Positions 37,798 through 46,824 of a stretch of DNA of 64,000 bases are shown here, piece after piece. Below the pieces are notes generated by a model that saw nothing but the letters and a program-made list of their open reading frames with translations, had not been told where the DNA came from and made no database searches. This DNA comes from Acetobacter nitrogenifigens DSM 23921 = NBRC 105050 (GTDB lineage: Bacteria > Pseudomonadota > Alphaproteobacteria > Acetobacterales > Acetobacteraceae), in NCBI RefSeq assembly GCF_000429165.1, contig NZ_AUBI01000011.1, forward strand, positions 62,001-126,000. The letters run 5' to 3'. The translations under genes were made by a program, and so were the position numbers. Position 1 is the first letter of the stretch. Each line of letters starts with the position of its first letter.

Positions 37798-39678
37798 CTA
37801 CGATTCCATCGCCTGCAAACCCGGCCTCGCATTCTCTTTCGCGTCTTCAAAGACAAGAGCGCGCACGGCAGCGGGCAGGTCACGCCGATGCGGCAAGTCA
37901 GCCTCGATGCATCTAACCAGCCGGGGAGCCATGCTGGCGGCGCGGCGCGGGTCGGCCAACCAGAAGCGAAGAAACGCCCTGATTCTGCGCGCTAGGGCGG
38001 AAGGGGTGTGCCGATCCGTCTCAGCCTCGCGTAATTCGATGACGCCAAACCCCGCGACCATGATCGTCATATGACGTTTGAAATACGCGTTGCGATGTGC
38101 CGCGGGCAGCGTGGCGGTTCTGCGAACTGAACGGACAAGGCTGTCGGCGTTAGAGAGCAGCCACCGGGACGCATTTGGCGGTCTCCGTCGAATTGCCAAC
38201 CCACGCATGTTTTTCTCCGCCCAGGCGAGCGTTCGGCGCAGATGGTCGTCTGGACTGAAGACGAGGATATTTCTGAACATTAGTCCCGCAAATACGACAG
38301 CCCCGAGGAAGGCCGCAGTATTGTTAAGGAAGGCTGATTCGTCATAGCGTCCCTGATTGGCCGGGCCAATCAGGACAGGCAGAAACATGTTGAAAGAAAA
38401 GGCGTAGTTGACCAGACGCGGCGTACGCGCGGCAAGCCCGCCGACCACCATAGGGACAAGCAGCGCAAACGCCAGCATCTCCGGTGACGTCAGCAGGGGC
38501 ATGACGAGCACGACGTAAAAAGCCGCAACGAACGCGCACAATATCGCTCCTTTGGAAAAATCGCCTGAAGCGGATGACGGAGTTTCACGCGTCGCCAGAA
38601 GCCCGTAAACCAACGCGACGTTGAATATGAACGTAACGCCGTTGGGCCACGCGGTGACGATCCAGATCAGTGCGGCGGCGACCATTCCGGCCATGACGCG
38701 AGCCGCGTTCCGCGCGCCGTCGGTCGCCTGACGGATGGAGCGGCGCGGAAACCGGAATCCGTCACGCCGGGCCGGATGCGCGATCGCGTCCACATGGCTG
38801 AGCGCGGAGCCCAGGCGCGTCTCGATCGTCGCCCGGTCGCCGTTCGCGCACGCCCGCGCGGTGGCGGCCAGAAGATCCGCGATCGCGGCATGGGCGTGAT
38901 CTGCGGCGCGAGGAGATTCCCGCCCCAACTCCAGTGCGTCGAATTCGATTCGCGCCGATGCAGTCATGATGTCCGCCAACAGGACGCCGTCGACGGAGGC
39001 GTCCGTGAGTGAAGTCCGTCGCTGATCAAGAGCGTGGCGGGTGGTGGAGATCACCGCGTGCATGCGACTCAGAAGCGAGTGGCGCGCCCGCTGGTGAAGG
39101 TTGGGCGAACAGAGTGCGGCCAGCAGCGCTTCGCACAGGATGCCGAGTTCGATGTACGTGCCGCGTGCAATTGCGATGGAGAACGCCTGATCAGGGTCTG
39201 GAATGGCGTCGACGGCTACAATCGCGGCGGTGAATCCTGCGACGAGCAGCCCGTAGCTGCGGTATCCGTCAAAAAAGGTCGCAAGCCCACAGCAAAGGGC
39301 GATCCATACGGCGAGCGCCATGAAGAAAAGCAACGCCTCCTGCGGGAACGCGGCGATCAGGACGACGCCGAGACAACATCCGACCAACGTGCCGAGAAGA
39401 CGCCAACGCGCCTTGGACAGGGACTCACCGCGTGACGCCGTCGCCACGACCCAGACGCTGAGCGGCGCCCATTGGGGACTGCCAAGTTCCAGCTTCATGG
39501 CGATCAGGAGCGATAGTATCGCCGCGCAGGACGTTCGGATCGCGAAGCCGACATCGGAGGCTGACGGCGCCAGAAGCCATTCCCACTTCCTCGCGCCGCC
39601 CAGTTCTCCGCTCTTGCCCACGTCCGCCATTCCCTCTGTCGCGGGCGGACCGTGGCGAAGGGACACGTCAGTGTCCAA
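37798..39678 (-). CDS. FUSC-family inner-membrane transporter (aromatic acid/fusaric acid exporter type)
   Basis: 626 residues. Two hydrophobic blocks of several helices (residues about 45-190 and 330-480) separated by a cytoplasmic helical part, the FUSC/AaeB arrangement. Seen: SPQWAPLSVWVVATASRGESLSKARWRLLGTLVGCCLGVVLI, the usual first FUSC repeat. Works with a periplasmic adaptor in known systems; none is adjacent. Encoded 45 bases downstream of a LysR-type regulator on the same strand, the common pairing for such exporters. Confidence 0.85.
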   Translation of the reverse strand: MDTDVSLRHGPPATEGMADVGKSGELGGARKWEWLLAPSASDVGFAIRTSCAAILSLLIAMKLELGSPQWAPLSVWVVATASRGESLSKARWRLLGTLVGCCLGVVLIAAFPQEALLFFMALAVWIALCCGLATFFDGYRSYGLLVAGFTAAIVAVDAIPDPDQAFSIAIARGTYIELGILCEALLAALCSPNLHQRARHSLLSRMHAVISTTRHALDQRRTSLTDASVDGVLLADIMTASARIEFDALELGRESPRAADHAHAAIADLLAATARACANGDRATIETRLGSALSHVDAIAHPARRDGFRFPRRSIRQATDGARNAARVMAGMVAAALIWIVTAWPNGVTFIFNVALVYGLLATRETPSSASGDFSKGAILCAFVAAFYVVLVMPLLTSPEMLAFALLVPMVVGGLAARTPRLVNYAFSFNMFLPVLIGPANQGRYDESAFLNNTAAFLGAVVFAGLMFRNILVFSPDDHLRRTLAWAEKNMRGLAIRRRPPNASRWLLSNADSLVRSVRRTATLPAAHRNAYFKRHMTIMVAGFGVIELREAETDRHTPSALARRIRAFLRFWLADPRRAASMAPRLVRCIEADLPHRRDLPAAVRALVFEDAKENARPGLQAMES

Positions 39679-39723
39679 GCCATTGTTTTGATGAGGTGAT
39701 AGATGCTGTTTATGACCGGCGGT

Positions 39724-40626
39724 CTAAAGCGCGAATACGCCCTCGAACGACAGACGGGATGCAATGCGCCAGCATCGCTCCATCAGCGCGCTTTCGATGG
39801 GAGTGCGAAGACGCGCCAGCCCGACTGCGGCTTCCGCCGTTTGCTCCAGATGACGAAACTGGAAGGCGTCGCTGCCTGTCGCCGCAGGAAGCGCCGAAAT
39901 CGGCAGAATTGAGGCAAGCCGGCCAGCCCTCAACTCCGTGTGCAGAAGCTCCAGCGCGTTGCTTTCGAACGGCACGTCGGGCGTGACGCCCGCCTTCTCG
40001 AAGGCGGCGTCGATAATCTGGCGACTGCGCATTGAACGGTCGAGCAGACAAAGTGGCAGGGTTGCGGCCTGCGCCCACGAACACCGGCTTTTTCCGGGCA
40101 AGGCGACGCCAGCGGCGCCGACGAGAACGAGCCGTTCGTCATACAGCTTCCTGATCTCCAGAGCGCCTGTCTCGGGAAGCTGGTCGAGATAGATCACGCC
40201 AAGATCGATCCGCTGTTCCGCCAGTCCCTGCAGGATGTCCCTGTTGGCGGCGACGGTCAGGGAAATATGCAGCGCCGGAATGGTCGCGCGTAGGCTTTCG
40301 ACCAGCAATGGAGCAAGCTGCTGGGTCGGCGGCATGACGGCAACGGACAGGCTGCCGCCTGCGATTTCATGCGCGAACTTCGCTTCCTGCCGCAGTCCGT
40401 CCAGCGCCGACAGGCTTTGGCGCGCCCAGGCGAGCACCCGCTCGCCCTCCGGCGTGAAGCCCATGACGCGCTGGCGACGCCTGACGATGGTGACGCCCAG
40501 CTCATGCTCAAGCTGGCGAACGGCGGAGGACAGGGCGGGCTGAGAGACGCCGCAATGCTCAGCCGCGCGTGAGAAATGGCGAAACCTGTCGATGGCCACC
40601 AGATAGCTCAGTTGCCTGAGGAACAT
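39724..40626 (-). CDS. LysR-family transcriptional regulator
   Basis: 300 residues. Winged HTH: RQLSYLVAIDRFRHFSRAAEHCGVSQPALSSAVRQLEHELGVTIVRRRQR, then the substrate-binding domain (GGSLSVAVMPPTQQLAPLLV...). Start ATG 40626 is chosen because LysR proteins begin directly at this helix; the frame extends 25 codons upstream. Upstream of and co-directional with the FUSC gene, which it probably controls, likely in response to an aromatic acid. Confidence 0.92.
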   Translation of the reverse strand: MFLRQLSYLVAIDRFRHFSRAAEHCGVSQPALSSAVRQLEHELGVTIVRRRQRVMGFTPEGERVLAWARQSLSALDGLRQEAKFAHEIAGGSLSVAVMPPTQQLAPLLVESLRATIPALHISLTVAANRDILQGLAEQRIDLGVIYLDQLPETGALEIRKLYDERLVLVGAAGVALPGKSRCSWAQAATLPLCLLDRSMRSRQIIDAAFEKAGVTPDVPFESNALELLHTELRAGRLASILPISALPAATGSDAFQFRHLEQTAEAAVGLARLRTPIESALMERCWRIASRLSFEGVFAL

Positions 40627-40968
40627 TGTCGGTTTTCTCCCTATCCTCACGCGCGTAGCAGGCGGTTCACGCTTGCTAACAGCCTGTCCGGACGCTGACA
40701 AAAAGCAGGGTTTCGAAGAAGCGTTTGGGGAGGTTGGCCGAAGCCGAATCCGAGTCTGAAGTCAGGCAGGCAAATGCTTCGAGCTAATAGCGGAGAGCCT
40801 GAATGCGGTACGCCTCTTCGGCCAGCATGAACAGCGCTTTTGGATCATGATGGTGGCGGAAGGAATAAGCTGGTGTCGATCGACGTCCGTCGCGGCCTTT
40901 GCTGAACGCTGGCGTGGACGGCACTGGACGGTTGCTCGTGTGAAAGCCGGAGTGGTCCGCAGTTTCGC
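40627..40968. other. 342-bp spacer
   Basis: Between the LysR gene start and the small membrane protein gene end. Short overlapping frames only; no gene, terminator or repeat supported. Confidence 0.4.
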
Positions 40969-41361
40969 TCACACAGTGGTGTCCGCCTGTCGACGCTGTG
41001 CGAAAACGAGGGCGCCTAGCGCGCTGACGCCATATCCCCACAACAGCCAGGCAGACGCAACGCGACAGACGTGATCGTTTGTAGAATACATACCGTTGAA
41101 CCAGCGCAATGCTGTCGCGTCGCACAGCATTGCGGTCCCCAGGACAACGAGCGCGCCTGAGGGAAGCTGTTCACGGGTGAGGCCTGCATAGCGTCGGACC
41201 GCCCAAATGCAGTAGAGCGCGACGGGGACTGAGGTAAGAAAGCCGACGTCGCCGCGCCACCCGGCCAGACTGCCGGGGAGGTAATGAATGTATGTGGTCG
41301 CGAGACCCCAGAACAGCAGGGCCAAAGCGATACAGATGATGATTTGTCGCGTGCGGAGCAT
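40969..41361 (-). CDS. small four-helix membrane protein, DUF5367-like
   Basis: 130 residues with about four transmembrane segments (IIICIALALLFWGLATTYI; FLTSVPVALYCIWAV; ALVVLGTAMLCDATAL; ASAWLLWGYGVSALGALVF). Layout and the late W-L-L-W-G-Y-G resemble DUF5367 proteins, which are often next to TetR regulators. Start 41361 chosen; an earlier ATG-like codon lies inside the first operator. Divergent from tetR across two operators, so it is probably repressed by it. Function unknown. Confidence 0.68.
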   Translation of the reverse strand: MLRTRQIIICIALALLFWGLATTYIHYLPGSLAGWRGDVGFLTSVPVALYCIWAVRRYAGLTREQLPSGALVVLGTAMLCDATALRWFNGMYSTNDHVCRVASAWLLWGYGVSALGALVFAQRRQADTTV

Positions 41362-41376
41362 GATGAACCATCCGTG

Positions 41377-41417
41377 TGTAGCATGTGCTACATATATTGA
41401 ATGTAGCACATGCTACA
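41377..41417. promoter_or_regulatory. two tandem perfect palindromes, probable TetR operators
   Basis: TGTAGCATGTGCTACA (41377-41392) and TGTAGCACATGCTACA (41402-41417): each has perfect 7-bp arms (TGTAGCA/TGCTACA) around 2 bp, and the two differ only by the orientation of the centre. Centres lie 25 bp apart between the divergent membrane-protein gene and tetR. Confidence 0.82.
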
Positions 41418-41433
41418 ATCGGAAAATGTGAAC

Positions 41434-42015
41434 ATGGTTGAAATCGCAGACGCAGCCGGGGAGCGCGACGCACGCCGCTTCGCCCTCACTGACCGCCTCG
41501 CCGATCTCGTGTTGAGCGATGGATTGGGTGCGATGGGATTGCGCGGCCTTGCAAAGGCGCTCGACACCAGCGACCGGATGCTCCTGTATTATTTCGGGAC
41601 GAAGGACGCGTTGGTCGTCGCCGTGATCGGTCGCATTGTGGCGCGCTTGCTGGATGCGACGTCCTCTGCCGCAGATGAGGCGTCGCCGCCCGACGTTTTC
41701 CTGCTGCGCGCACTGGCGATGGCGCAAACGCGGGGCATTCGACCGTTCATGAACGTGCTTTCGGACGTGATCGCGCGCGGCGGGCAGGGAGAGGCGCCCT
41801 ATGACAGTCTGGCGTCCGATCTGGTATCGCGCTGGCTGGATTTCATTCGGGCGCGTGTGGTCGGCGCCGACCAGGATCTGAGTCTGGCTCCCGCCATTCT
41901 GGCCATCGTCGAAGGCGTCGCGTTGCTGGAGCGGGCGAACCCCGGCTCCGCCGCGCTTGTAGGACCGAAACTTGCGGGAGCGCTGGCCATTGAGCGGCAG
42001 CGCCCGAAAACTTGA
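41434..42015 (+). CDS. TetR-family transcriptional regulator
   Basis: 193 residues. N-terminal HTH: LADLVLSDGLGAMGLRGLAKALDTSDRMLLYYFGTKDALVVAVI, with the usual Y-Y-F/H-x-x-K-x-x-L block after the recognition helix, then an all-helical ligand domain. ATG 41434 is favoured over ATG 41410, since the latter lies inside the right operator. Probably represses itself and the divergent membrane gene; inducer unknown. Confidence 0.9.
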   Translation: MVEIADAAGERDARRFALTDRLADLVLSDGLGAMGLRGLAKALDTSDRMLLYYFGTKDALVVAVIGRIVARLLDATSSAADEASPPDVFLLRALAMAQTRGIRPFMNVLSDVIARGGQGEAPYDSLASDLVSRWLDFIRARVVGADQDLSLAPAILAIVEGVALLERANPGSAALVGPKLAGALAIERQRPKT

Positions 42016-42126
42016 AATTTTTTTCAGCTTCTTCCTAAGTTCGTCCTTATGGAGCCGACGCCCGTCCGCTCCCGTTTCAGCACCGCCCATACGTCCGTAA
42101 AAGAAGACGAAGCAGGGAGAGACGCA

Positions 42127-42879
42127 GTGCCTCAGGTTTCAGAAACCGTCATCAACGAACTCGCGCCGACCGGGACGCTTCGCGTCGCCATCAATCTCGG
42201 CAATCCGGTGCTTGCGCAAAAAGACGCAACAACGGGCGCGCTTGGCGGCGTTTCGGTGGATCTGGCGCGCGACGTCGCGCGTCAATTGGGTGTCGATGTG
42301 ACGTTTGAGGCGTTCGACGGCGCTGGCAAGGTCGTCGATGCGGTGAAGACCGGCAGGCTCGACCTGATGTTTCTCGCCATCGACCCTCTTCGCGCGGAGG
42401 AAATCCTCTACACGGCGCCATATGTAGTCATCGAGGGCACGTATATCGTGCGCGAAGATTCCCCGCTGCACGACATCGCCGATTTCGATCACGAAGACGT
42501 CCGGATCGCTGTCGGCAAGGGAGCTGCGTACGACCTGTATCTCAGCCGCGCGCTGAAATACGCGGCGCTGGAACGTGCGCCGACCTCTCCTGCGGCCATC
42601 GAGCTTTTCGTCGACAGACGTCTGGAGGCTGCGGCGGGCGTGCGACAGCCATTGCAGGCGTACGCCGCTGAACACCCCGGTTTTCGGGTGATCAAGGGGC
42701 GTTTCACCGCCATCGAGCAGGCCGTAGGGACGCCACAGGGGCGGGACGCCGCACGTGCATGGCTGCAGACGTTCATCGAGGAAGCGAAGGCGAGCGGTTT
42801 CGTGGCGGAGGCCCTGGCGCGTAGCGGGCAAACGGCCGCTACGGTGGCGGCGCCAGCCAAGGACTGGCCGAGCTTCTGA
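42127..42879 (+). CDS. family-3 amino-acid-type solute-binding protein without signal peptide
   Basis: 250 residues. Seen: LRVAINLGNPVLAQ, GVSVDLARDVARQLGVDVTFEAFDGAGKVVDAVKTGRLDLMFLAIDPLRAEEILYTAPYVVIEGTYIVRE, DVRIAVGKGAAYDLYLSR: standard SBP_bac_3 order. GTG 42127 is preceded by AGGGAGAG, and neither it nor the ATG at 42049 gives a signal peptide, so the protein appears cytoplasmic. No permease or ATPase nearby. It may be a solitary ligand-binding or moonlighting protein. Confidence 0.82.
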   Translation: MPQVSETVINELAPTGTLRVAINLGNPVLAQKDATTGALGGVSVDLARDVARQLGVDVTFEAFDGAGKVVDAVKTGRLDLMFLAIDPLRAEEILYTAPYVVIEGTYIVREDSPLHDIADFDHEDVRIAVGKGAAYDLYLSRALKYAALERAPTSPAAIELFVDRRLEAAAGVRQPLQAYAAEHPGFRVIKGRFTAIEQAVGTPQGRDAARAWLQTFIEEAKASGFVAEALARSGQTAATVAAPAKDWPSF

Positions 42880-42959
42880 GGGCGTCTGCTTCTGGACCGA
42901 AACTCCGGGACGTGTGACCCTGCGTCAGGCAGGGGCGCCGCTTCGGCGAAGGGGGTTGC

Positions 42960-44183
42960 ATGAGCATTGCGAAGTATGCGGTTCACGCGCGTCCATCCCG
43001 TGGACGTCTGTTCCCGGAGGCCGAGTCGCCGACCCGCTCTCCGTGGCAGCGCGATCGCGACAGGGTGGTGCACTCATCCGGCTTTCGGCGCCTCCAGTAC
43101 AAGACACAGGTGTTCATCAACCACGAGGGCGATTTCTTTCGCACGCGCCTGACTCACTCCCTTGAGGTCGCGCAGATCGCGCGATCGATGGCTCGTCATC
43201 TGGCGGTCGATGAAGACGTGACGGAAGCCGTCGCTCTCGCTCATGATCTGGGCCACACCCCGTTCGGCCACGCAGGGGAAGACGCTCTGGCGGAGGCGAT
43301 GGCGCAGTGGGGTGGTTTCGATCACAACACGCAGGCGATGCGTCAGGTTACGGTCCTTGAACGACGGTATCTCGACTTCGATGGTCTCAACCTGACCTGG
43401 GAAACTCTTGAAGGGCTCGCCAAACATAACGGCCCGGTCGATTCTCCTTCCGGGTGGTTGCGCGATTACGATGCGGCGCACCCGTTGCAACTGGATCAGT
43501 TCGCGTCAGTTGAAGCGCAGCTCGCTGCGCTGGCCGACGATATCGCCTATCACGGACATGATCTCGACGATGGCGTGAGGTCGGGTCTGCTCTCGCTCGA
43601 CGATCTCGCTGATGTGCCTATCGTGGGTGAGGCTCTGGCCGAGGCGCGCAGGCGCGTCGACGCAACGCCGCCCGGCCGGGAGATTGTGTTTGGCGTCGCC
43701 GGTATGGGCGACGCGCCGCAGTTGCGTCGCGCGTGCGCGATCGATCGGGATCAGCGTTTGCGCCATGAGACGGTGCGTCGCGTAATCAATGTTCTGGCGA
43801 GCGACGTGCTGGAGCAAACCCGGCTGAATCTCGCGCGGCTGGAGCCGCGTTCTGCTGACGACGTTCGCCGCGCTGACCGATCAATGGTGGCGTTCAGCCC
43901 GAAAGTTGCGGACGCCAACGCGGCGATCAGGGAGTTTCTTTTCGCCCGGCTTTATCGCCACTGGAAAGTCAATCGCATGACGCACAAGGCGCGGCGCGTC
44001 ACGAAAGAATTATTCGCCACGCTCAGCGAATCTCCGGCCCTGTTGCCGGACGAGTGGCGTGCGCTGGCGGGGGCGGACAAGACCGTACAAATGCGGGTGG
44101 TGGCCGATTATCTGGCGTCGATGACCGATCGTTTTGCGATGGAGGAACACCGACGGCTGACGGACCTTTCCGTCGCAGAGTGA
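42960..44183 (+). CDS. dgt: deoxyguanosinetriphosphate triphosphohydrolase-like protein
   Basis: 407 residues. HD-domain dNTP triphosphohydrolase that releases triphosphate from dNTPs. Seen: SGFRRLQYKTQVF, FFRTRLTHSLEVAQIARSMARHL (first His), ALAHDLGHTPFGHAGE (HD pair), NTQAMRQVTVLERRY, LTWETLEGLAKHNGP and DDIAYHGHDLDDG (last Asp). This is the family-wide arrangement of the Rhodospirillales-type Dgt. ATG 42960 begins in the usual place. Function in dNTP pool control; not confirmed as dGTP-specific. Confidence 0.94.
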   Translation: MSIAKYAVHARPSRGRLFPEAESPTRSPWQRDRDRVVHSSGFRRLQYKTQVFINHEGDFFRTRLTHSLEVAQIARSMARHLAVDEDVTEAVALAHDLGHTPFGHAGEDALAEAMAQWGGFDHNTQAMRQVTVLERRYLDFDGLNLTWETLEGLAKHNGPVDSPSGWLRDYDAAHPLQLDQFASVEAQLAALADDIAYHGHDLDDGVRSGLLSLDDLADVPIVGEALAEARRRVDATPPGREIVFGVAGMGDAPQLRRACAIDRDQRLRHETVRRVINVLASDVLEQTRLNLARLEPRSADDVRRADRSMVAFSPKVADANAAIREFLFARLYRHWKVNRMTHKARRVTKELFATLSESPALLPDEWRALAGADKTVQMRVVADYLASMTDRFAMEEHRRLTDLSVAE

Positions 44184-44333
44184 AACTGGCGCCGCGTTCA
44201 GTGGGCGTTGCGAAGGCGGTTCGTGGAACTTGCAGCCCCGATTGCAAACGTTCTTTCTATTCCCGCCGCGCGAGGCCTGATCTTTGGACCCGCGCCGGTC
44301 AAGCAGCCGTCGGTTCGACAGCGCCCATTTGCT

Positions 44334-44735
44334 TCACAGAAGGCCCAGCCGCCCCAGTTCACGGCTCAATGAAGCCGGGAGCTGTGCGAACGCGCGGGTT
44401 TCGAGATCACGCGGCGCTTCCTTGGGATCGAGATATCGCCAACCCTGAAACGGCCTTGCGGGGCGCGGCTCCACCGGCACGATCGTGTCGTCGAGCAGAA
44501 TGAGCGTGCCATTGGAGCCATCGGGGCGTTCGACGCTTTCGATGTCAAGAATGCGTTGTCGGCACAGGATCAATCCCGTGATCACGCGGTAGATCGACCC
44601 TCCGGCGAGAACCTCCTCGCGTCTGCGGGGCGCAGAACGCGTGCGGACGACCGGCGGTCCACCCGCGTCGCGTTGCAATCGTTCGAGATGCTCGAGGCTT
44701 TCTGCGCCGACAGCGAGTTTGATCAGATGAAGCAA
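44334..44735 (-). CDS. DUF1489 family protein
   Basis: 133 residues. MLHLIKLAVGAESLEHL, TRSAPRRREEVLAGGSIYRVITGLILCRQRILDIE and RPARPFQGWRYLDPKEAPRDL reproduce the conserved blocks of DUF1489, a family restricted mainly to alphaproteobacteria. Function unknown. Convergent with dgt. Confidence 0.92.
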   Translation of the reverse strand: MLHLIKLAVGAESLEHLERLQRDAGGPPVVRTRSAPRRREEVLAGGSIYRVITGLILCRQRILDIESVERPDGSNGTLILLDDTIVPVEPRPARPFQGWRYLDPKEAPRDLETRAFAQLPASLSRELGRLGLL

Positions 44736-45054
44736 TGCGTAACGGACTCCCGGCCCCGGCTTCTAGCGAAAAAACGAGCATTTTACCCGATCAGACAGAA
44801 TTATCTGATCGAACGAGGACGTTCGAGAAAACAAAAAAAGCCCATCGTCCGTGAGCCGATGTGAACGGGTCGGGACTTGTGGGCATGATCGGCCTGCGAT
44901 TTCAAGGCGCGTCGCGACGATTCACGGCGACGTGGCGAATTGATGATGCGAAAGATAGGCGTCATCATAAAAAGAGCCCGATCAGCGCTATCGCCGATCG
45001 GGCTCTTGATTGTGGAGTGACTCCCGGCCGCGGAACAGGCGCCCGGGAGGTGAA
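44736..45054. other. 319-bp spacer containing the Hint gene terminator
   Basis: Apart from the hairpin at 44968-45007 I see no gene. The DUF1489 promoter must lie in the left part. Confidence 0.5.
44968..45007 (-). terminator. rho-independent terminator of the Hint-domain gene
   Basis: On the minus strand: 11-bp arms (AGAGCCCGATC in 44973-44983 and its complement in 44996-45006) around a 12-base loop, followed by TTTTTAT. Lies 47 bases after the stop of the Hint gene. Confidence 0.85.
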
Positions 45055-46824
45055 TCAGGCGACGCGAGCGTCGTTCTGGCTTTCGACGACCTGATAAGAA
45101 CCTGCGCCAAGCATCTCGATCTCGACCATACGCGTCACGGCAGCGGAGTTGGCGACGCCGAGAACGACGACAGCCGCGCCGTTCGTCCAGCGCGCCGTCG
45201 GGCCCTCGTAACCATGCCAGCCGTCGTGTTCGTCCGGCGTGAGATGACTGGTGAGAACCTCACGGCTGCGCGCGGAGGTGATGGCGATGTCGCCCACCAG
45301 CACGCCGAGGTCGCGGCGATCGTCACAGAATGGCCCCGTGACGAGGGACGGACGGAAGGTGCGGCTCACGATCCGGACCGTTTCGATCTCAGCCGGAACC
45401 ATGAAGCTGTATACGTTGCCGATTTGCTGAACCGGACGAATCTCGCGCCCGTCTTCAGTGACAAGGCGTAGCGCCGGATCGGATGTCGAAGCGCCTGTCT
45501 GAGGCGCTTCCGGCAGGCCAAGCTCATCGGCGCGCTCGTTCAGACGCTTCCAGATCGGTTCCACGGTTTCACGGTCCGTCACCAGTGGGGCCGCTGCGTC
45601 CTGTTCCCAGCTCTTGCCGCTGGCGATCACCATCCCGCCTGCGAAATGCGGACGCATGGCGCGAATGACCGAGTTCTGAAAGGTGCCGCGGTTGCCGGTG
45701 TCGAGATAGCTTTCCGTCGGCAGGCCATTGGAAAGGATCACGCCGTGATCGGCGAGTTCCACGTGGTAGTAGTCATACTCGGTGATCGAACGCTCGATGG
45801 ACACGGAGCGGTCGTTCACCAGCATGCGCACGGGCACGAAACCGCCGTCGACGTAAACGCCGTGCTCGGATGTGACCAGCAGGTCCTGGGTGGGAAGGCC
45901 GGGACCGAACGCGCCCTTGCCGATGCGCACCGGGTAAGCGTCCTGATCAAAATCGAGTTCCGCGACGTTCGCGTGAGAGCGGCCGAGCCATACGAGCGGT
46001 CGGTAGGTGGTTTCACCACCGGCCAGAACGGCGATGTCATCTCCCTCCACCAGCGTTTCGACGGCTTTCTCGCCAGAACGGGTCATGATCATGGAGCCCG
46101 CGAGGAAGCAGATGTTAACCTGACAGGGGTTGTTGGGGTCCACGTAGTAGGGGACCGTGCAATTATTGGGCGGCGCGGTGACCGGGAGCCCGATCGTGCC
46201 GCCAACGACGTTGTTGCCGTGGGGGTTCGACGGATAACTGTTGACGGGAATTCCACCGTCAATTTTGCCGCCGCTTCGGAGTACGAGCTGAGAGCTGTTT
46301 GAGGAATGCGCCGCGATGCCGATAGTGTTGCCGATTCCGTTCGGAATGTCGCACGTGACGATGCCTGTGCCCTTCGTGTCCAAATTCGTGAGAGTGGCGT
46401 TCTGGAGCGAGGGATAAGTGAACAGGTTGTCGCCGCCAGCAGACAGGTCTTCACCGGCCATGTTGGCCTGATACGACCATTTGCCGCTGGTGTTGTCGAG
46501 CACGAGGATCGAGCCTGTCGTGCCCATGTCGATCTTGCCGGCGACGTGGGCGTAAGTCTTGATTTCCAGATGCGCGCCGTTGACGTTGATGCCGCCGGTC
46601 GAGCCTGAGGAATTGTATTCGCTGGTGACCACAGTTCCAATGCTGACGTTATCCGGCAGCACGTACCACGCGCCGGGCTTCAGGGTGATCGTGCCAGAAT
46701 TGGACGCAAGCACATAGGGATTAGTCGGAGTGCCGCTGCCGCTTGTGTAGCTCGCGTAAGTCGTTTTGGTGACCGAGCTGGCCGCAAGGGCAGAATCTGT
46801 ATTGAGCGTGCTCGTTCTGGTCAT
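45055..46824 (-). CDS. Hint_2 (hedgehog/intein) domain protein
   Basis: 589 residues, no signal peptide or membrane helix. Residues about 1-235: Ser/Thr/Gly/Asn-rich, beta-type repeats of the kind seen in surface or secreted proteins. Residues about 239-390: a Hint_2 domain starting at C239 (CFLAGSMIMTRSGEKAVETLVEGD), then VWLGR, PTQDLLVTSEHGVYVDGGFVPVRMLVN (T-x-x-H block) and EYDYYHVELADHGVILSNGLPTESYLDTG, matching the family's YxHh-x-x-x-H-x-h-x-A/S-N-G-x-x-A/T-E-S. Hint_2 proteins abound in acetic acid bacteria; the domain can self-cleave in principle, but the C-terminal Asn-Cys of inteins is not evident here. Start 46824 has GGGGATCGG upstream; the frame opens upstream by 23 codons. Divergent from the double-glycine peptide operon and may be a cargo or partner of that system. 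Confidence 0.85.
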   Translation of the reverse strand: MTRTSTLNTDSALAASSVTKTTYASYTSGSGTPTNPYVLASNSGTITLKPGAWYVLPDNVSIGTVVTSEYNSSGSTGGINVNGAHLEIKTYAHVAGKIDMGTTGSILVLDNTSGKWSYQANMAGEDLSAGGDNLFTYPSLQNATLTNLDTKGTGIVTCDIPNGIGNTIGIAAHSSNSSQLVLRSGGKIDGGIPVNSYPSNPHGNNVVGGTIGLPVTAPPNNCTVPYYVDPNNPCQVNICFLAGSMIMTRSGEKAVETLVEGDDIAVLAGGETTYRPLVWLGRSHANVAELDFDQDAYPVRIGKGAFGPGLPTQDLLVTSEHGVYVDGGFVPVRMLVNDRSVSIERSITEYDYYHVELADHGVILSNGLPTESYLDTGNRGTFQNSVIRAMRPHFAGGMVIASGKSWEQDAAAPLVTDRETVEPIWKRLNERADELGLPEAPQTGASTSDPALRLVTEDGREIRPVQQIGNVYSFMVPAEIETVRIVSRTFRPSLVTGPFCDDRRDLGVLVGDIAITSARSREVLTSHLTPDEHDGWHGYEGPTARWTNGAAVVVLGVANSAAVTRMVEIEMLGAGSYQVVESQNDARVA

